A stretch of DNA of 64,000 nt from Thioalkalivibrio sp. ALJ24 (GCF_000377785.1 NZ_KB898726.1:27801-91800); one strand, 5' to 3'. Shown: positions 7,657 through 17,489, counted from the stretch's first letter. Notes: generated by a model from the sequence alone, not told the origin. Made by a program: numbers and translations.

Positions 7657-8805
7657 ATGTACGCGACGGAGCCCGGATACGATGCTGGCCTTTTGGGGGT
7701 CTGGCGCGGTGTCGCGCGGGACTGGCGGCGCGGGGAACGCACCCGTGCGCGTGCGCGGCTGGGATTCCTGACCCCGCCGCAGGAGCGCGGGCGGCTGATC
7801 TGGATCCGCGCCGGGGCGGACGCGGAAAGCCTGCGGCTGGGGATCGAGCTCCTGGGGTTCGTGCGTCACAAGCGGCAGGACGTGCGCATTGTGCTCACCT
7901 TCGAGCGTGACTGGCCGGAGCTGTTCGAACGTCACATGCAGCCATTTCGCAAGGTGGGCGTGGGCTACGGACCCTGTGACCGACCGCGCGTGGTGCGCCG
8001 AGTGCTGGAGCGCTTTCAACCGGCGGGGATCATCCTTGCGGGCGGGATGGCCCCGCGCCATTTGCTGGAGGCCGCCGCCGCGCCGGTGATCGCGGTGAAC
8101 GCGGCGCCGCCGGACCCGGCGCCCACCCGGGGTCCGGTCCTCGGATGGCCGCGTGATCCGGACGAGCAGCGACGCTGGAACGATGCGACGGGAGAGGCCG
8201 TGTCCCCGCGCTGGCTGGAACCGGCGGATCCGATGGCACGATTCGTCGAGGCTCAGGCGGATGTCGTGCTGCGCTCGCTGGTGGGGGGCGAAGTGCGGCG
8301 CCTGTGGTGGTGGCACGGGACTCGGGGCGCCTGGCCGGCCTGGCACGAGGCCTGGCAGGCGTCCGGATTCGCCGCCGAAGACATCCTGCTGGCCAGCGTG
8401 GAGGACGATCCGGAACAACCGCTTGCCGGTCGTACGCTGCGCGTCAGCGAATGGGACCGCGAACCGCGTGCCCCCGGAGACGTGTTGCAGCTGGACGATC
8501 CGCGCTGGTTTGCCGCGGCCGCCAGTGCGGCGCAGGCGGTTCATCTGGATGCCCCCGGTTCGCGCGTGCTGTGGCAGGCCCTGGCCGGCGGTTCCGCGGT
8601 CAGTGTGGGGAAACACGGTACGCTCGAGCTGCCGGTGGAGGTCCATGCCAACCCGGCGGAGGTATTCACCGGCTGGGCGTCGCTGCGCGATGATGCGGCG
8701 GTGCGCCGTCAGCGAGGGGATGCCGCGCGCCGGCGTTTCTGGGACGAGCGCCGGCGCGTGGACGCGCACTTCGAGACGCTGCTGGCGGAGGTGTGGGACT
8801 GGTGA
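7657..8805 (+). CDS. degenerate WaaA/KdtA-like glycosyltransferase homologue
   Basis: 382 residues. The N-terminus aligns by eye with Kdo transferase: ARLGFLTPPQERGRLIWIRA then GADAES, where E57 falls at the position of the catalytic base Glu of KdtA (WIHAVSVGE). Further on, VVRRVLERFQPAGIILAGGM matches the KdtA segment before METELWPN, but that motif is replaced by AGGMAPRH. Near the C-terminus the CMP-Kdo loop (GGHNPLEPA in KdtA) is replaced by VGKHGTLELP. The N-terminal membrane anchor of KdtA is missing. It lies between exbD and lpxK, next to kdsB, so a role in Kdo/lipid A chemistry is plausible, but the active site looks altered. It could be a pseudo-enzyme, a regulator, or a transferase with another donor. 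Confidence 0.7.
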   Translation: MYATEPGYDAGLLGVWRGVARDWRRGERTRARARLGFLTPPQERGRLIWIRAGADAESLRLGIELLGFVRHKRQDVRIVLTFERDWPELFERHMQPFRKVGVGYGPCDRPRVVRRVLERFQPAGIILAGGMAPRHLLEAAAAPVIAVNAAPPDPAPTRGPVLGWPRDPDEQRRWNDATGEAVSPRWLEPADPMARFVEAQADVVLRSLVGGEVRRLWWWHGTRGAWPAWHEAWQASGFAAEDILLASVEDDPEQPLAGRTLRVSEWDREPRAPGDVLQLDDPRWFAAAASAAQAVHLDAPGSRVLWQALAGGSAVSVGKHGTLELPVEVHANPAEVFTGWASLRDDAAVRRQRGDAARRRFWDERRRVDAHFETLLAEVWDW

Positions 8806-8848
8806 CGTCCGTCGGCCGTGATCGATCCACGGGGAAGGGAGTCCGCCG

Positions 8849-9862
8849 ATGAACGGGGCCTGGCTCAGTGAATGGTGGTGGCGCCAGTGGATGCAACGGG
8901 GCCCTTTGGCCGCCGCGCTGTATCCGCTGTCGCTGGCGTACGCGGGGCTGGCGGAGTACAACCGCATGCGTCTGGAAGACGTGCGACGCAATACCCGGCT
9001 GCCGCTGAAGGCCGTGATCGTGGTGGGCAATCTGACGGTCGGCGGCAGCGGCAAGACGCCGATGACCGACTGGCTCGGCCGGCGCCTGACCGAAGCCGGC
9101 TATCGGCCGGGGATCGTCTCGCGTGGTTATGGGCGGCGGGGCGATGCCGGACAGGCGGTGTATCCGGGCTCCGATCCGCGCGAGGTCGGGGACGAGCCAG
9201 TCCTGCTGGCCCGCCGGACCCGGCTTCCGGTACAGGTGGATCGCGATCGCGTGCGCGGGGCGCGGGCGCTGGCCGAGCGCGGGGCGGACGTGGTGATTGC
9301 CGACGACGGCATGCAGCATCACCGCCTGCCGCGCGATCTGACCGTGCTGATGGTGGACGGACGGCGGGGACTGGGGAACGGTCTGTGCCTGCCTGCGGGG
9401 CCATTGCGCGAGCCGCGCGCGGCGCGGGAACGCGCGGATTTCATTGTGCGCACCGGAGGGGAGCCCGCCGGCGGCGAGATCCCGATGCAGCTGGTACCGG
9501 CTTCGCGCCTGCGCCGGGTGGACGGCAGCGACGAGACCATGCGTCCGCGGATGCTGGGTGGTCGCGAGGTGCACGCGGTCGCCGGGATCGCGGATCCGGA
9601 GCGTTTCTTCTCCATGCTCGAACAGCGCGGGATCTATGCCATCCGTCACCCGTTCCCTGACCACCACCGCTTTCGCGCGCGCGATCTGCAGTTCGATGAT
9701 GATCTGCCGGTTCTGATGACCGAGAAGGATGCCGTAAAATGCCGGTCGTTCGCGCAATCCCGCCACTGGTACTGGCCCGTGGCGGCCAGCCTTCCAGCCA
9801 CTTTCGAGCCGGCCCTGCTGCAGCGTCTGACGACCAGCATCCGGCTCCGCCACCTGGGGTAA
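8849..9862 (+). CDS. lpxK: tetraacyldisaccharide 4'-kinase
   Basis: 337 residues. LpxK phosphorylates the 4' position of the lipid A disaccharide at the inner membrane. A hydrophobic N-terminal helix (about 20-36) anchors the protein, and the P-loop [13 protein letters not shown] is at about 59-71. The lid and catalytic region includes SRGYGR, GDEP and the DDGMQHHRL segment. The start has gggaagggag upstream. It is 43 bases after the Kdo-transferase-like gene and 7 bases before the Trm112-like gene. Together with kdsB it forms the LPS precursor part of this run; msbA is not adjacent. Confidence 0.93.
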   Translation: MNGAWLSEWWWRQWMQRGPLAAALYPLSLAYAGLAEYNRMRLEDVRRNTRLPLKAVIVVGNLTVGGSGKTPMTDWLGRRLTEAGYRPGIVSRGYGRRGDAGQAVYPGSDPREVGDEPVLLARRTRLPVQVDRDRVRGARALAERGADVVIADDGMQHHRLPRDLTVLMVDGRRGLGNGLCLPAGPLREPRAARERADFIVRTGGEPAGGEIPMQLVPASRLRRVDGSDETMRPRMLGGREVHAVAGIADPERFFSMLEQRGIYAIRHPFPDHHRFRARDLQFDDDLPVLMTEKDAVKCRSFAQSRHWYWPVAASLPATFEPALLQRLTTSIRLRHLG

Positions 9863-9869
9863 GTACAAC

Positions 9870-10064
9870 ATGGACAACCGCCTGCTCGACATCCTCGTCT
9901 GCCCGGAGACCAAGGGCCCGCTGAAGTACGACCGCGAGAATCAGGAACTGATCTCGGTCCAGGCCGGCCTCGCGTATCCCATCCGGGACGAGATCCCGGT
10001 GATGCTGGTGGACGAGGCCCGACGCATGTCCGACGAGGAAAAGGAACGCTGGCGCGACGTGTGA
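9870..10064 (+). CDS. Trm112/YcaR-family small protein
   Basis: 64 residues of the Trm112 family ([14 protein letters not shown], then [20 protein letters not shown]). Zinc-binding members have CPxC and a later Cys; here the second Cys is Thr (CPET) and LIC is LIS, so only C11 remains and zinc binding is unlikely. Such variants are common next to kdsB in proteobacteria. The eukaryotic/archaeal relative activates methyltransferases, but the bacterial role is not settled. It is 7 bases from both lpxK and kdsB. Confidence 0.88.
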   Translation: MDNRLLDILVCPETKGPLKYDRENQELISVQAGLAYPIRDEIPVMLVDEARRMSDEEKERWRDV

Positions 10065-10071
10065 GCCCGGC

Positions 10072-10851
10072 ATGGCCCCGTGGACAGATCCGTTTGTTGT
10101 CGTGATCCCGGCGCGGCTGGCGTCCAGTCGGTTGCCGGACAAGCCGCTGGTCCCGATCGCCGGGCGTCCGCTGATCGCGCACGTGGTCGAGCGCGCCCGC
10201 GAGAGTCGGGCGAGTCGCGTGATCGTGGCGGCGGATGACGAACGGGTGCTGAGGGTCGCGCGCGACGCTGGCGCGGAAGCCGTGTTCACCGACGCGGACC
10301 TGCCCTCGGGGACCGACCGCATCGCCGCGGTTGCGGCCGCCGAGGGCTGGGGCGACGAATCTCTGGTGGTCAATCTGCAGGGAGACGAACCCCTGACGCC
10401 CGGAGACCTGCTGGACGATCTGGCGGCTCTGCTGGCGGAAAGCCCGGAGGCCGAGATGGCGACCCTGGGGGTACCACTGACAAGCCCGGCGGATCTGCAT
10501 GACCCCAACCAGGTCAAGCTGGTGACCGACGACCGGGGTCGGGCACTGTATTTCTCGCGCGCTCCCATCCCGTTCGATCGTGAGGCGGAGCGCGCCGGGC
10601 GCGCGCCCGATACGTCCGCCGCCGTACGTCATCTGGGCCTGTATGCCTATCGTGCCGGCTTCCTGCGGCGCATGAGTGCGACCGCACCTTCGCGTCTGGA
10701 ACAACTGGAACAGCTGGAGCAACTGCGGGCGCTTGCGATGGGTGCCTATATCCGGGTTGGGCTTCGCGGCGAGGCTCATCCGCCCGGTGTCGATACCCCG
10801 GCCGATGTACAGCGCGTGGAGGCCGCCCTGGCCGGGGCCGCGGACTCATGA
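10072..10851 (+). CDS. kdsB: 3-deoxy-manno-octulosonate cytidylyltransferase
   Basis: 259 residues. It activates Kdo with CTP to CMP-Kdo in the cytoplasm, the donor for lipid A core synthesis. The N-terminal nucleotide loop IPARLASSRLPDKPL (about 12-26) and the LQGDEPL motif are both intact. The C-terminus contains a short EQLEQLEQL repeat that is normal for KdsB. Its ATG follows the Trm112-like gene, and its TGA overlaps the next start (ATGA), so translation of the RND adaptor is coupled to an LPS gene. Confidence 0.94.
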   Translation: MAPWTDPFVVVIPARLASSRLPDKPLVPIAGRPLIAHVVERARESRASRVIVAADDERVLRVARDAGAEAVFTDADLPSGTDRIAAVAAAEGWGDESLVVNLQGDEPLTPGDLLDDLAALLAESPEAEMATLGVPLTSPADLHDPNQVKLVTDDRGRALYFSRAPIPFDREAERAGRAPDTSAAVRHLGLYAYRAGFLRRMSATAPSRLEQLEQLEQLRALAMGAYIRVGLRGEAHPPGVDTPADVQRVEAALAGAADS

Positions 10852-12197
10852 ACGGGTGGTACTCCGGCTCGGTGCGGCGGGTAGCGGGTGCCCTGCTGCT
10901 GGCATTGCCGATGGCATTGTTGCTGGGCGGGTGCACGGACGACCCCGGGGAAAGTCCGGAACCGGAACGCCCGGTCAAACTGGTCACCGTGGGTGAACAG
11001 GATGCCCTGGTCCAGCGGCGTTTCTCGGGGCGGACGCAGGCCGCGGAGCGGTCCTGGCTGGCCTTCCGGGTGGGCGGCGTGGTGGAGGCCGTGGACGTGG
11101 AGCGGGGCGACCGCGTGGAGCAGGGCGAACGTCTGGCACGTCTGGATCCGCGCGATTTCGAACGCCGCGTGCGTGAACTGGAAGGGGCCCTGGTGGAGGC
11201 GCGCGCGGAACAGCTGATGCTGGAGCGCGGCGCGCGCGAGGAGGAGCGGCGTCAGCTGGAAGCAGCGCTGGAGGCCGCCGAGGCGCGCGAGGAGCAGGCC
11301 GAATCCGAATACCGCCGCGTGGCGCGCATGCGCGAAGACGGTCACGTGAGCCAGTCGGAATACGACCGCGCGCGGCGTTCCCTGCGCGAGGCCGCGGCCG
11401 ACCGGCGTTCGGCGCGGGAGGCCCTGGCCATCGCGCGGGCGGGTGGTCGCGAGGAGGAGCGCGAGGCGGCGCGCGGCCGGATCAGCCGCCTGCAGGCCCA
11501 GCTGGATCAGGCCCGGGATGCCCTGGGGGACAGCGAGCTGAAGGCCCCGTTCACCGGTTTCGTCGCCGAGCGGGATCTGGAACCGCACGAGCCGGTGCAG
11601 GCGCATCATCCGGTCATCCTGTTCGAGGATCTGGATGCCATCGAGGTCGAGGTGGGGGTGCCCGAAGGCCTGCTGGCGTGGCGGGACCGGCTGGAGGCGG
11701 TGGAAGTCCGCATTCCGGCACTGGGGGGCACTCGCTTCGCTGCACACATCCGTTCCGTGGGCGTGGATGTGCTGCCGGGGCGTCAGACCTACCCGGTCAA
11801 GGTCCGGCTGGAGCCCCCCCACCCGCTGACCCTACCGGCGACGGCCGTTGTGCCCGATCGGGTGTTGCCGGGGATGACCGCCGAGGTGATGTTCCGTGCC
11901 CGACCGCAGTCGGGTGAGGGGATCATGCTCCCGCCCTCGGCGCTGGTGGAGCACGACGGAAGACACGCGGTGTGGGTGCGTGACCCGGAAGACGGGCGGG
12001 TGGCGCCACGGCAGGTCGAGGTGCTGGGCACCGACAGCCTCGGGGTTCGGGTTCAGGGCGATCTGGAACCGGGAGACGAGGTGGTCTCGGCCGGTGCGGG
12101 GCAACTGCGCGAGGGGCAACGCACCCGCCGTTTCAATGACGACGTCCCGACCTCCGGGCGCATCCGCCATCCCGACGACGGGGGCGACCCGCGGTGA
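10848..12197 (+). CDS. RND efflux periplasmic adaptor lipoprotein
   Basis: 449 residues. The signal peptide ends in the lipobox LLGGC with Cys29, so the mature protein should be lipid-anchored. A lipoyl half-motif (GGVVEAVDVERGD) precedes a long alpha-helical hairpin of Arg/Glu-rich coiled coil (about 105-215). The second lipoyl half (LKAPFTGFVAERD), a beta-barrel domain and the membrane-proximal domain follow. This is the HlyD/AcrA-type adaptor linking the inner-membrane pump to an outer-membrane channel; no channel gene is next to it. It overlaps the permease start by 4 bases (GTGA). The exported substrate cannot be read from the sequence. Confidence 0.9.
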   Translation: MNGWYSGSVRRVAGALLLALPMALLLGGCTDDPGESPEPERPVKLVTVGEQDALVQRRFSGRTQAAERSWLAFRVGGVVEAVDVERGDRVEQGERLARLDPRDFERRVRELEGALVEARAEQLMLERGAREEERRQLEAALEAAEAREEQAESEYRRVARMREDGHVSQSEYDRARRSLREAAADRRSAREALAIARAGGREEEREAARGRISRLQAQLDQARDALGDSELKAPFTGFVAERDLEPHEPVQAHHPVILFEDLDAIEVEVGVPEGLLAWRDRLEAVEVRIPALGGTRFAAHIRSVGVDVLPGRQTYPVKVRLEPPHPLTLPATAVVPDRVLPGMTAEVMFRARPQSGEGIMLPPSALVEHDGRHAVWVRDPEDGRVAPRQVEVLGTDSLGVRVQGDLEPGDEVVSAGAGQLREGQRTRRFNDDVPTSGRIRHPDDGGDPR

Positions 12198-15100
12198 CAC
12201 CCCCCGGCGGAGACAGCGCCGGCACGGGGTTCAATGCCGCGACCTGGGCGATCCAGCGTGCCCGCCTGGTGGTCTTCCTGACTGCCCTGCTCGTGCTTGG
12301 CGGGACCTGGGCGTTCATCGACATGGGCAAGCTCGAGGATCCCGAGTTCACCGTCCCCACCGCGCTGGTGCAGACCGGCTACCCCGGGGCCCGGGCCACC
12401 CGGGTGGAGGAGGAGGTCACCGAGGTGCTGGAGCGCCATATCCAGCAGCTCGACGAGCTGGATGAACTCGAGTCGGTCAGCCGCCACGGCGAGTCGGTGA
12501 TCTTCGTCCACGTCGACGAGGCCCTGGGGGATCAGGCCCAGCGTCAGGTCTGGGACGAGCTGGAACGCACCGTGCGTGCGGCGGTGCCGGATCTTCCCGA
12601 CGGGATCCGCGGCCCGCTTGTGGACGACGACTACGGCGACGTCTTCGGCACCCTGATGGCGATCCACGGAGAGGGCTACAGCCACCGCGAACTGCACGAC
12701 TATGCCGATGAACTGCGGCGCGAACTGCTGCGCCTGCCCGGGGTGGCGCGGGCGGAGGTGTTCGGCGATCGTGGCGAACGCATCTTCGTCGAGACGCGGC
12801 GCGCCCGCCTGGCGGCGCTGGACCTGCATCCGGGGCAGATCATCCAGGCACTGGAACGGCAGAACGTGGTGGCGCCCGGCGGGGCGATCGAGCTGGAAGA
12901 CGACCGCGTGCGCCTGTTCGTCTCCGGGGTGTTCGAATCGGTGGATGACGTCCGCAATCTGGCCATCCACAACCCCGAAACCGGGGAGCGTTTCCAGCTG
13001 CGCGATGTGGCCGAAGTACACCGCGGTGACGCCGAGCCGCCGGAACGCATGTTGCGCTATAACGGCCAGCCGGCGGTGGCGCTGGGGGTGAGCCCGACCG
13101 AGGGGACCAACGTGGTTGCCCTGGGTGACGACGTCCTGGAGCGCATCGAGGCGTTGCGCGGGGATCGTCCGGTGGGGATCGAGATCGACACGGTCAACTT
13201 CCAGCCGGAGACCGTGCGTGCGGCCATCCTCGATTTCGGGGGCAACCTGGCCACGGCCGTGGTCATCGTGCTGGGGGTGCTGCTGGTGGCGCTGGGCTGG
13301 CGCACCGGGCTTATCGTCGGCATGGGCGTCCCGCTGACCATCCTGGCGACCTTCTTCGTGATGTGGGTGGCGGGGATCGAGCTGCACCGGGTCTCGCTGG
13401 GGGCCCTGATCGTGGTCCTGGGGATGCTGGTGGACAACGCCATCGTCGTCGCCGAGCTGATGATGACCCGCATCCAGCGCGGCACCGAGCGACTGCAGGC
13501 GGCGCGCGAGGCGGTCAGCGAGACCGGAGGACCACTGCTGATCGGGACCCTGATCGCCGCCCTGGCGTTCTCGCCGATCAGCATGACGCCCACTCTGGTG
13601 GGCGAGTTCACCCGCTCGCTGTTCTGGGTGGTGGCGATCGCGCTGGGCCTGTCCTGGCTGCTGGCGGTGACCCTGACGGCCCTGCTGGCCTGGCGCTGGC
13701 TGCCGCAGCCCCGCAGGGACGAGCCATCCGATACCGATGAGCCGGGCCCGGGTGCCCGGGTGCTGGCCCTGTACCGTCAGGCGCTGACGGCCATGTTGCG
13801 CCATCGCCGTCGGACCCTGGCGGCGGTGGCTGGACTGATGCTGGTCGCGGTCGGGGCGTCGGCCCTGATCCCGCAGATCTTCTTCCCGCCCGCGGACCGG
13901 GCCCAGTTCATGGTGGACCACTGGAGGGGAGAGGGGACGCGGATCGAGACCACCGCGGCCGATGTGGCGCGGCTGGAGGCGTGGCTGTCGCAGCACCCCG
14001 AGGTGGAAAGCCATACGGCCTTCATCGGGGAAGGTTCGCCGCGCTTCTATCTGCCGATGATGCCCGAGCTTCCCAACCCGGCCCTGGCCCAGATCCTGGT
14101 GCAGGTGTCGGACGTGGACCGGCTGCACGAGGTGATCGCCGAGACCCGCGAATGGATGGACGGGCGTTTCCCCGGTGCGGACCCGCGGGTGCGGCCGATG
14201 CAGCTGGGCGAACCGGTGCGCTATCCGGTGGAGCTGCGCCTCTCCGGGCCGCAGGACCGGGGCGAACTGCGCGCCACCGCCGACCGCGTGCTGGAGTGGA
14301 TGGAAGATCACCCCGACCTGGAGCGGCCTCGGCATGACTGGCGCGAACGCACGTTGACGCTGGACGTGCAGGTGGATCAGGACCGGGTACGGGCGGCCGG
14401 GCTGTCCAGCGCAGAGGTGGCCGAGACCCTGGAGGCCGGTGTCAGCGGCATGCCGATCGGCATCTTCCGCGACGGCGATCAGGCCCTGCCGGTCCTGTGG
14501 CGGTTCCCGGAAGACGAGCGCCGCGATCTCGCGCAGCTGCAGACCCTGGAGATCTGGCCGCGTGACGGCGGCGCGGCGGTGCCGCTGGGTCAGGTGGCCG
14601 CGGTGGAACCGGTGTTCGACGAGGCGGTGATCTGGCGCCATGACCGACGGCCGACGGTAACCCTGCAGGCGGATCTCGCCCCGGGGGCGACCGCCAGCGG
14701 ATTCGTGCGCGAGGCAAACCCGGTGATCGACACGCTGCTGCAGGGAACCGGCAACGCCGAACGGGTGGAGCGCGAATGGGGCGGCGAGTTCGAGGCTGCC
14801 GCCGATGCGCAGGCCAGTGTGCTGGCGCCGGTGCCCATCGTCATCGGGCTGATGCTGATCCTGCTGCTGTGGCAGTTCAACAGCTTCCGCAACACCCTGG
14901 TGGTGGCACTCAGCGTTCCGCTGGCGGTGGTCGGCGTGGTCGCGGGGCTGCTGCTGTTCCGCCAGCCGTTCGGCTTCATCGCGCTGCTGGGCGCGATGAG
15001 CCTGGGCGGGATCCTGTTGCGCAACGCCATCGTGCTGGTGGAACAGGCCGAGCTGGAGCGCCGCCGCGGTCTGGAGCCGCTGGACGCCCTGATCGAGGCC

Positions 15101-15301
15101 TCGGTCAATCGTTTCCGCCCGGTTCTGCTGACCGCGCTGACCACCATCCTCGGGATGATCCCGCTGGCACTGTCGGGGCCCTTCTGGGCGCCGCTGGCGA
15201 TCGCGGTGATGAGCGGGCTGGCCGCCGGGACGGTGCTGATCCTGGGAGTGGTACCGGTGCTATACGCGACCCTGCACCGGCTGCCACGCCCGACCTCCTG
15301 A
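12194..15301 (+). CDS. RND-family efflux permease (AcrB-like)
   Basis: 1035 residues, full length for an RND pump, from a GTG inside the adaptor's stop. The first membrane helix (about 23-40) precedes a large periplasmic loop. Helices 2-6 include LIVVLGMLVDNAIVVAELMM, the proton-relay region, here Asp-Asn rather than the Asp-Asp of AcrB. After the second periplasmic loop, helices 8-12 contain SLGGILLRNAIVLVEQ and FRPVLLTALTTILGMIPLAL. It forms a tripartite exporter with the upstream lipoprotein. The VDN motif is seen in a subgroup of RND pumps, so function is probably retained. Substrate unknown. Confidence 0.92.
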   Translation: MTPPGGDSAGTGFNAATWAIQRARLVVFLTALLVLGGTWAFIDMGKLEDPEFTVPTALVQTGYPGARATRVEEEVTEVLERHIQQLDELDELESVSRHGESVIFVHVDEALGDQAQRQVWDELERTVRAAVPDLPDGIRGPLVDDDYGDVFGTLMAIHGEGYSHRELHDYADELRRELLRLPGVARAEVFGDRGERIFVETRRARLAALDLHPGQIIQALERQNVVAPGGAIELEDDRVRLFVSGVFESVDDVRNLAIHNPETGERFQLRDVAEVHRGDAEPPERMLRYNGQPAVALGVSPTEGTNVVALGDDVLERIEALRGDRPVGIEIDTVNFQPETVRAAILDFGGNLATAVVIVLGVLLVALGWRTGLIVGMGVPLTILATFFVMWVAGIELHRVSLGALIVVLGMLVDNAIVVAELMMTRIQRGTERLQAAREAVSETGGPLLIGTLIAALAFSPISMTPTLVGEFTRSLFWVVAIALGLSWLLAVTLTALLAWRWLPQPRRDEPSDTDEPGPGARVLALYRQALTAMLRHRRRTLAAVAGLMLVAVGASALIPQIFFPPADRAQFMVDHWRGEGTRIETTAADVARLEAWLSQHPEVESHTAFIGEGSPRFYLPMMPELPNPALAQILVQVSDVDRLHEVIAETREWMDGRFPGADPRVRPMQLGEPVRYPVELRLSGPQDRGELRATADRVLEWMEDHPDLERPRHDWRERTLTLDVQVDQDRVRAAGLSSAEVAETLEAGVSGMPIGIFRDGDQALPVLWRFPEDERRDLAQLQTLEIWPRDGGAAVPLGQVAAVEPVFDEAVIWRHDRRPTVTLQADLAPGATASGFVREANPVIDTLLQGTGNAERVEREWGGEFEAAADAQASVLAPVPIVIGLMLILLLWQFNSFRNTLVVALSVPLAVVGVVAGLLLFRQPFGFIALLGAMSLGGILLRNAIVLVEQAELERRRGLEPLDALIEASVNRFRPVLLTALTTILGMIPLALSGPFWAPLAIAVMSGLAAGTVLILGVVPVLYATLHRLPRPTS

Positions 15302-15307
15302 GGCCGG

Positions 15308-16567
15308 TTACCCGGCGGCATCCTGCAGCTTGGGCAACCATTCGCGCACTGCGTCGGGCAGCGCCGCGTCCGGGTCATGCAGCTGGCGGGCCAGCAGCCG
15401 CAAGCGATAGCGGGTATCGTTCTGCAGGGCCTCGATCTCGACCTGCAGGGAAGGGTCGCCGGCGACGCTTTCCCGGATCAGATCCAGCGGCAGGCCGCTC
15501 AGGCCGGCGCGGTCCAGCAGTCGGGTCAGGGGATCGAGATGGCGTCCCAGCAGGGCATCCCAGTAAGGGTCGGCCCGCTCACGCAGCGCCTGGCCCGCTT
15601 CCACGCAATCGATGGCGGCACGCAGAGCGGACCAGTCAATGTCCGCCTGCGGCGTCGTGGCGCCGTCGTCCGGATACACCGGACAGTGATCCACGGCCTG
15701 CAGCATGACCCGCAGCGCGGCGCTGTCGAGCTGGTCCGCGTGCCCCTTGAGCACGGCGGCGAATGCGTCCGGGTCCTGGCGCCCGCACAGCGCGGTGGCC
15801 AGCTCCATCACTGCGAGGCAGCGACCCGCCGGTTCCAGCGCGTCGCCCGCGTGACCGCGCGGGTAGCCGCTCCCGTCCAGACGTTCGTGGTGCTGCAGGA
15901 CCGCATGACTGGCCCCCGGATGACACGCAGGGAAACGCTTGAGCGTGAGCCAGGCGATCACCGGGTGGCTGCGCAGCTGGCGCTCCTGTTCCGCGCTCAG
16001 CGGGGCGTGCGAGGTGAAGATCGCGGGATCGATATGCAGATAGCCGATGTCGTGGAACAGCCCGGCCGTGGCCAGGTCGCGGGCGAAGGCGGTGTCCGGG
16101 GGACGCAGTTCCATCCCCAGCGCACTGGCGCCTACCGCGACCTGAACCGCATGGTCGAAGGCATCGGGCATGCGCTCCTGGAGAATGGACAGTTTGCCCG
16201 CCAGCAGGGGGTCCAGCGCCAGTGAGGCCGGCATGGCCACTGCCTCACGCGGGCGTGAGGTCACGGCCAGCAGCGCGCGTGTCAGCGGGTCTTCCTCGGC
16301 GAGGCGCTCGGCGGTGGCGCGCAGGGCCTCACGATCCACCGGCGCGGCCACGTCGATACTGGCATCCAGTGGCCGCAGCAGCTTGTGTGCGGTCAGCCGA
16401 TCGAACAGACGCCGATCCACCCGTTGCCCGGCCTCGATCAACTTTTGCCCGTGGGCGTTATAGACCGCCTCGCGGGTGTGCACGTCACGGGTTTCCCCGA
16501 CCTGCGTCACGTGGTGAACGAAGTGTTCGGTATCGGGTGGCCCGGCGTGTTCGGAGGGTTCCTGCAT
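15308..16567 (-). CDS. HD-GYP domain protein, probable c-di-GMP phosphodiesterase
   Basis: About 419 residues. The HD-GYP domain spans about 125-330, with the metal pair HD at 172-173 (FHDIGYLHID) and the diagnostic HHERLDGSGYP at 226-236. HD-GYP proteins hydrolyse cyclic di-GMP. The N-terminal 100 residues resemble the small beta domain often preceding HD-GYP (EAVYNAHGQKLIEAGQRVD). The ATG at 16567 is preferred; an in-frame GTG lies 36 bases further upstream. It converges with the RND permease, leaving only 6 bases between stops. Confidence 0.87.
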   Translation of the reverse strand: MQEPSEHAGPPDTEHFVHHVTQVGETRDVHTREAVYNAHGQKLIEAGQRVDRRLFDRLTAHKLLRPLDASIDVAAPVDREALRATAERLAEEDPLTRALLAVTSRPREAVAMPASLALDPLLAGKLSILQERMPDAFDHAVQVAVGASALGMELRPPDTAFARDLATAGLFHDIGYLHIDPAIFTSHAPLSAEQERQLRSHPVIAWLTLKRFPACHPGASHAVLQHHERLDGSGYPRGHAGDALEPAGRCLAVMELATALCGRQDPDAFAAVLKGHADQLDSAALRVMLQAVDHCPVYPDDGATTPQADIDWSALRAAIDCVEAGQALRERADPYWDALLGRHLDPLTRLLDRAGLSGLPLDLIRESVAGDPSLQVEIEALQNDTRYRLRLLARQLHDPDAALPDAVREWLPKLQDAAG

Positions 16568-16619
16568 GAAGGGGAGTCTAATGCCTGAAACGGCCGGGCG
16601 CACCCGTTCCGGTCATGGT

Positions 16620-17489
16620 TCAGCGCGCTTCGTCACGCCAGCTCGCCAGGGCGTGCAGGGCAAGGGTGACGAGCACCGCGGTACCGGCGATGAGGGTCAT
16701 CGTCGCCGGGGCCTCGGCCAGCAGCAGCCATACCCACAGCGTGCCCAGCACCGCCTCCAGCACCAGGAACAGCGCAACCTCCCCGGCCGGGAGATAGCGG
16801 GTCGCAAGCGCGATCATCACCAGTGCCAGTGGGAGCTGGACCACGCCCATCAGCAGCAGGGTGGCCAGACCGGTCGCGGAGACGGCCAGCGGGGTGGCGA
16901 AGAACACCGCCACCGCCGCGCCCATCAGGCCCCCGGCGGCGATCACCGCGAGGCGATCGATCTGCGGCGAACGGCGCAACAGGGTCAGCTTGAGCCCGAC
17001 CACCATGGCCGCGCCCAGCGCGAACAGGTCCCCCAGCCAGCCGCCGGTCTCCAGCGAACCGGCGAACACGCCGAAGATGCCGGCCAGGCTGACCAGGATG
17101 GCCATCCAGGTCCGCAGCGGGATCCATTCGCGCAGAATCAGGCCGGAAAACAGCGCCGCGAACAGCGGCGAGGCCGCGAGAATCACCACCGCATTGGCCA
17201 CGGTGGTATGCAGGACCGCGAGCACGAACAGGTAATTGGTGGTGGCGAATCCGGCTGCGGTCCACCAGGCGTCCCTGCCACCGCGGCGCATGCAGGCCCA
17301 GGTCCAGCGTCCGTTCAGCAGACGCAGCACCACGGTCAGCGTGATGGCCATGAACAGGCCGCGCCAGAACAGGATGTCCGGGGCGGTGGTGTCGGCCAGA
17401 CGTACCAGCAGGCCGTCGAAACTGATGGCCACCACGCCGATGAAGGCGAACAGGGCACCGGTGGCGTGCGTACCGAGGTTGCGGATCAA
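16620..17489 (-). CDS. EamA/DMT-family transporter
   Basis: 289 residues made of ten predicted membrane helices in two repeated EamA halves, with the usual family ending LIAGTAVLVTLALHAL. DMT exporters move small metabolites or drugs; the substrate cannot be predicted. The only sensible start is TTG at 17489, with a good aaggag six bases upstream. Upstream ATG codons would overlap the divergent dehydrogenase gene and add a non-membrane, low-quality extension. It ends 52 bases before the HD-GYP start. Confidence 0.83.
   Translation of the reverse strand: MIRNLGTHATGALFAFIGVVAISFDGLLVRLADTTAPDILFWRGLFMAITLTVVLRLLNGRWTWACMRRGGRDAWWTAAGFATTNYLFVLAVLHTTVANAVVILAASPLFAALFSGLILREWIPLRTWMAILVSLAGIFGVFAGSLETGGWLGDLFALGAAMVVGLKLTLLRRSPQIDRLAVIAAGGLMGAAVAVFFATPLAVSATGLATLLLMGVVQLPLALVMIALATRYLPAGEVALFLVLEAVLGTLWVWLLLAEAPATMTLIAGTAVLVTLALHALASWRDEAR

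Noticed and set aside
12053-14641. An 862-codon minus-strand frame, His/Gln-rich
   Set aside because: Antisense to the RND permease; composition is that of a frame shadow, with no motif.
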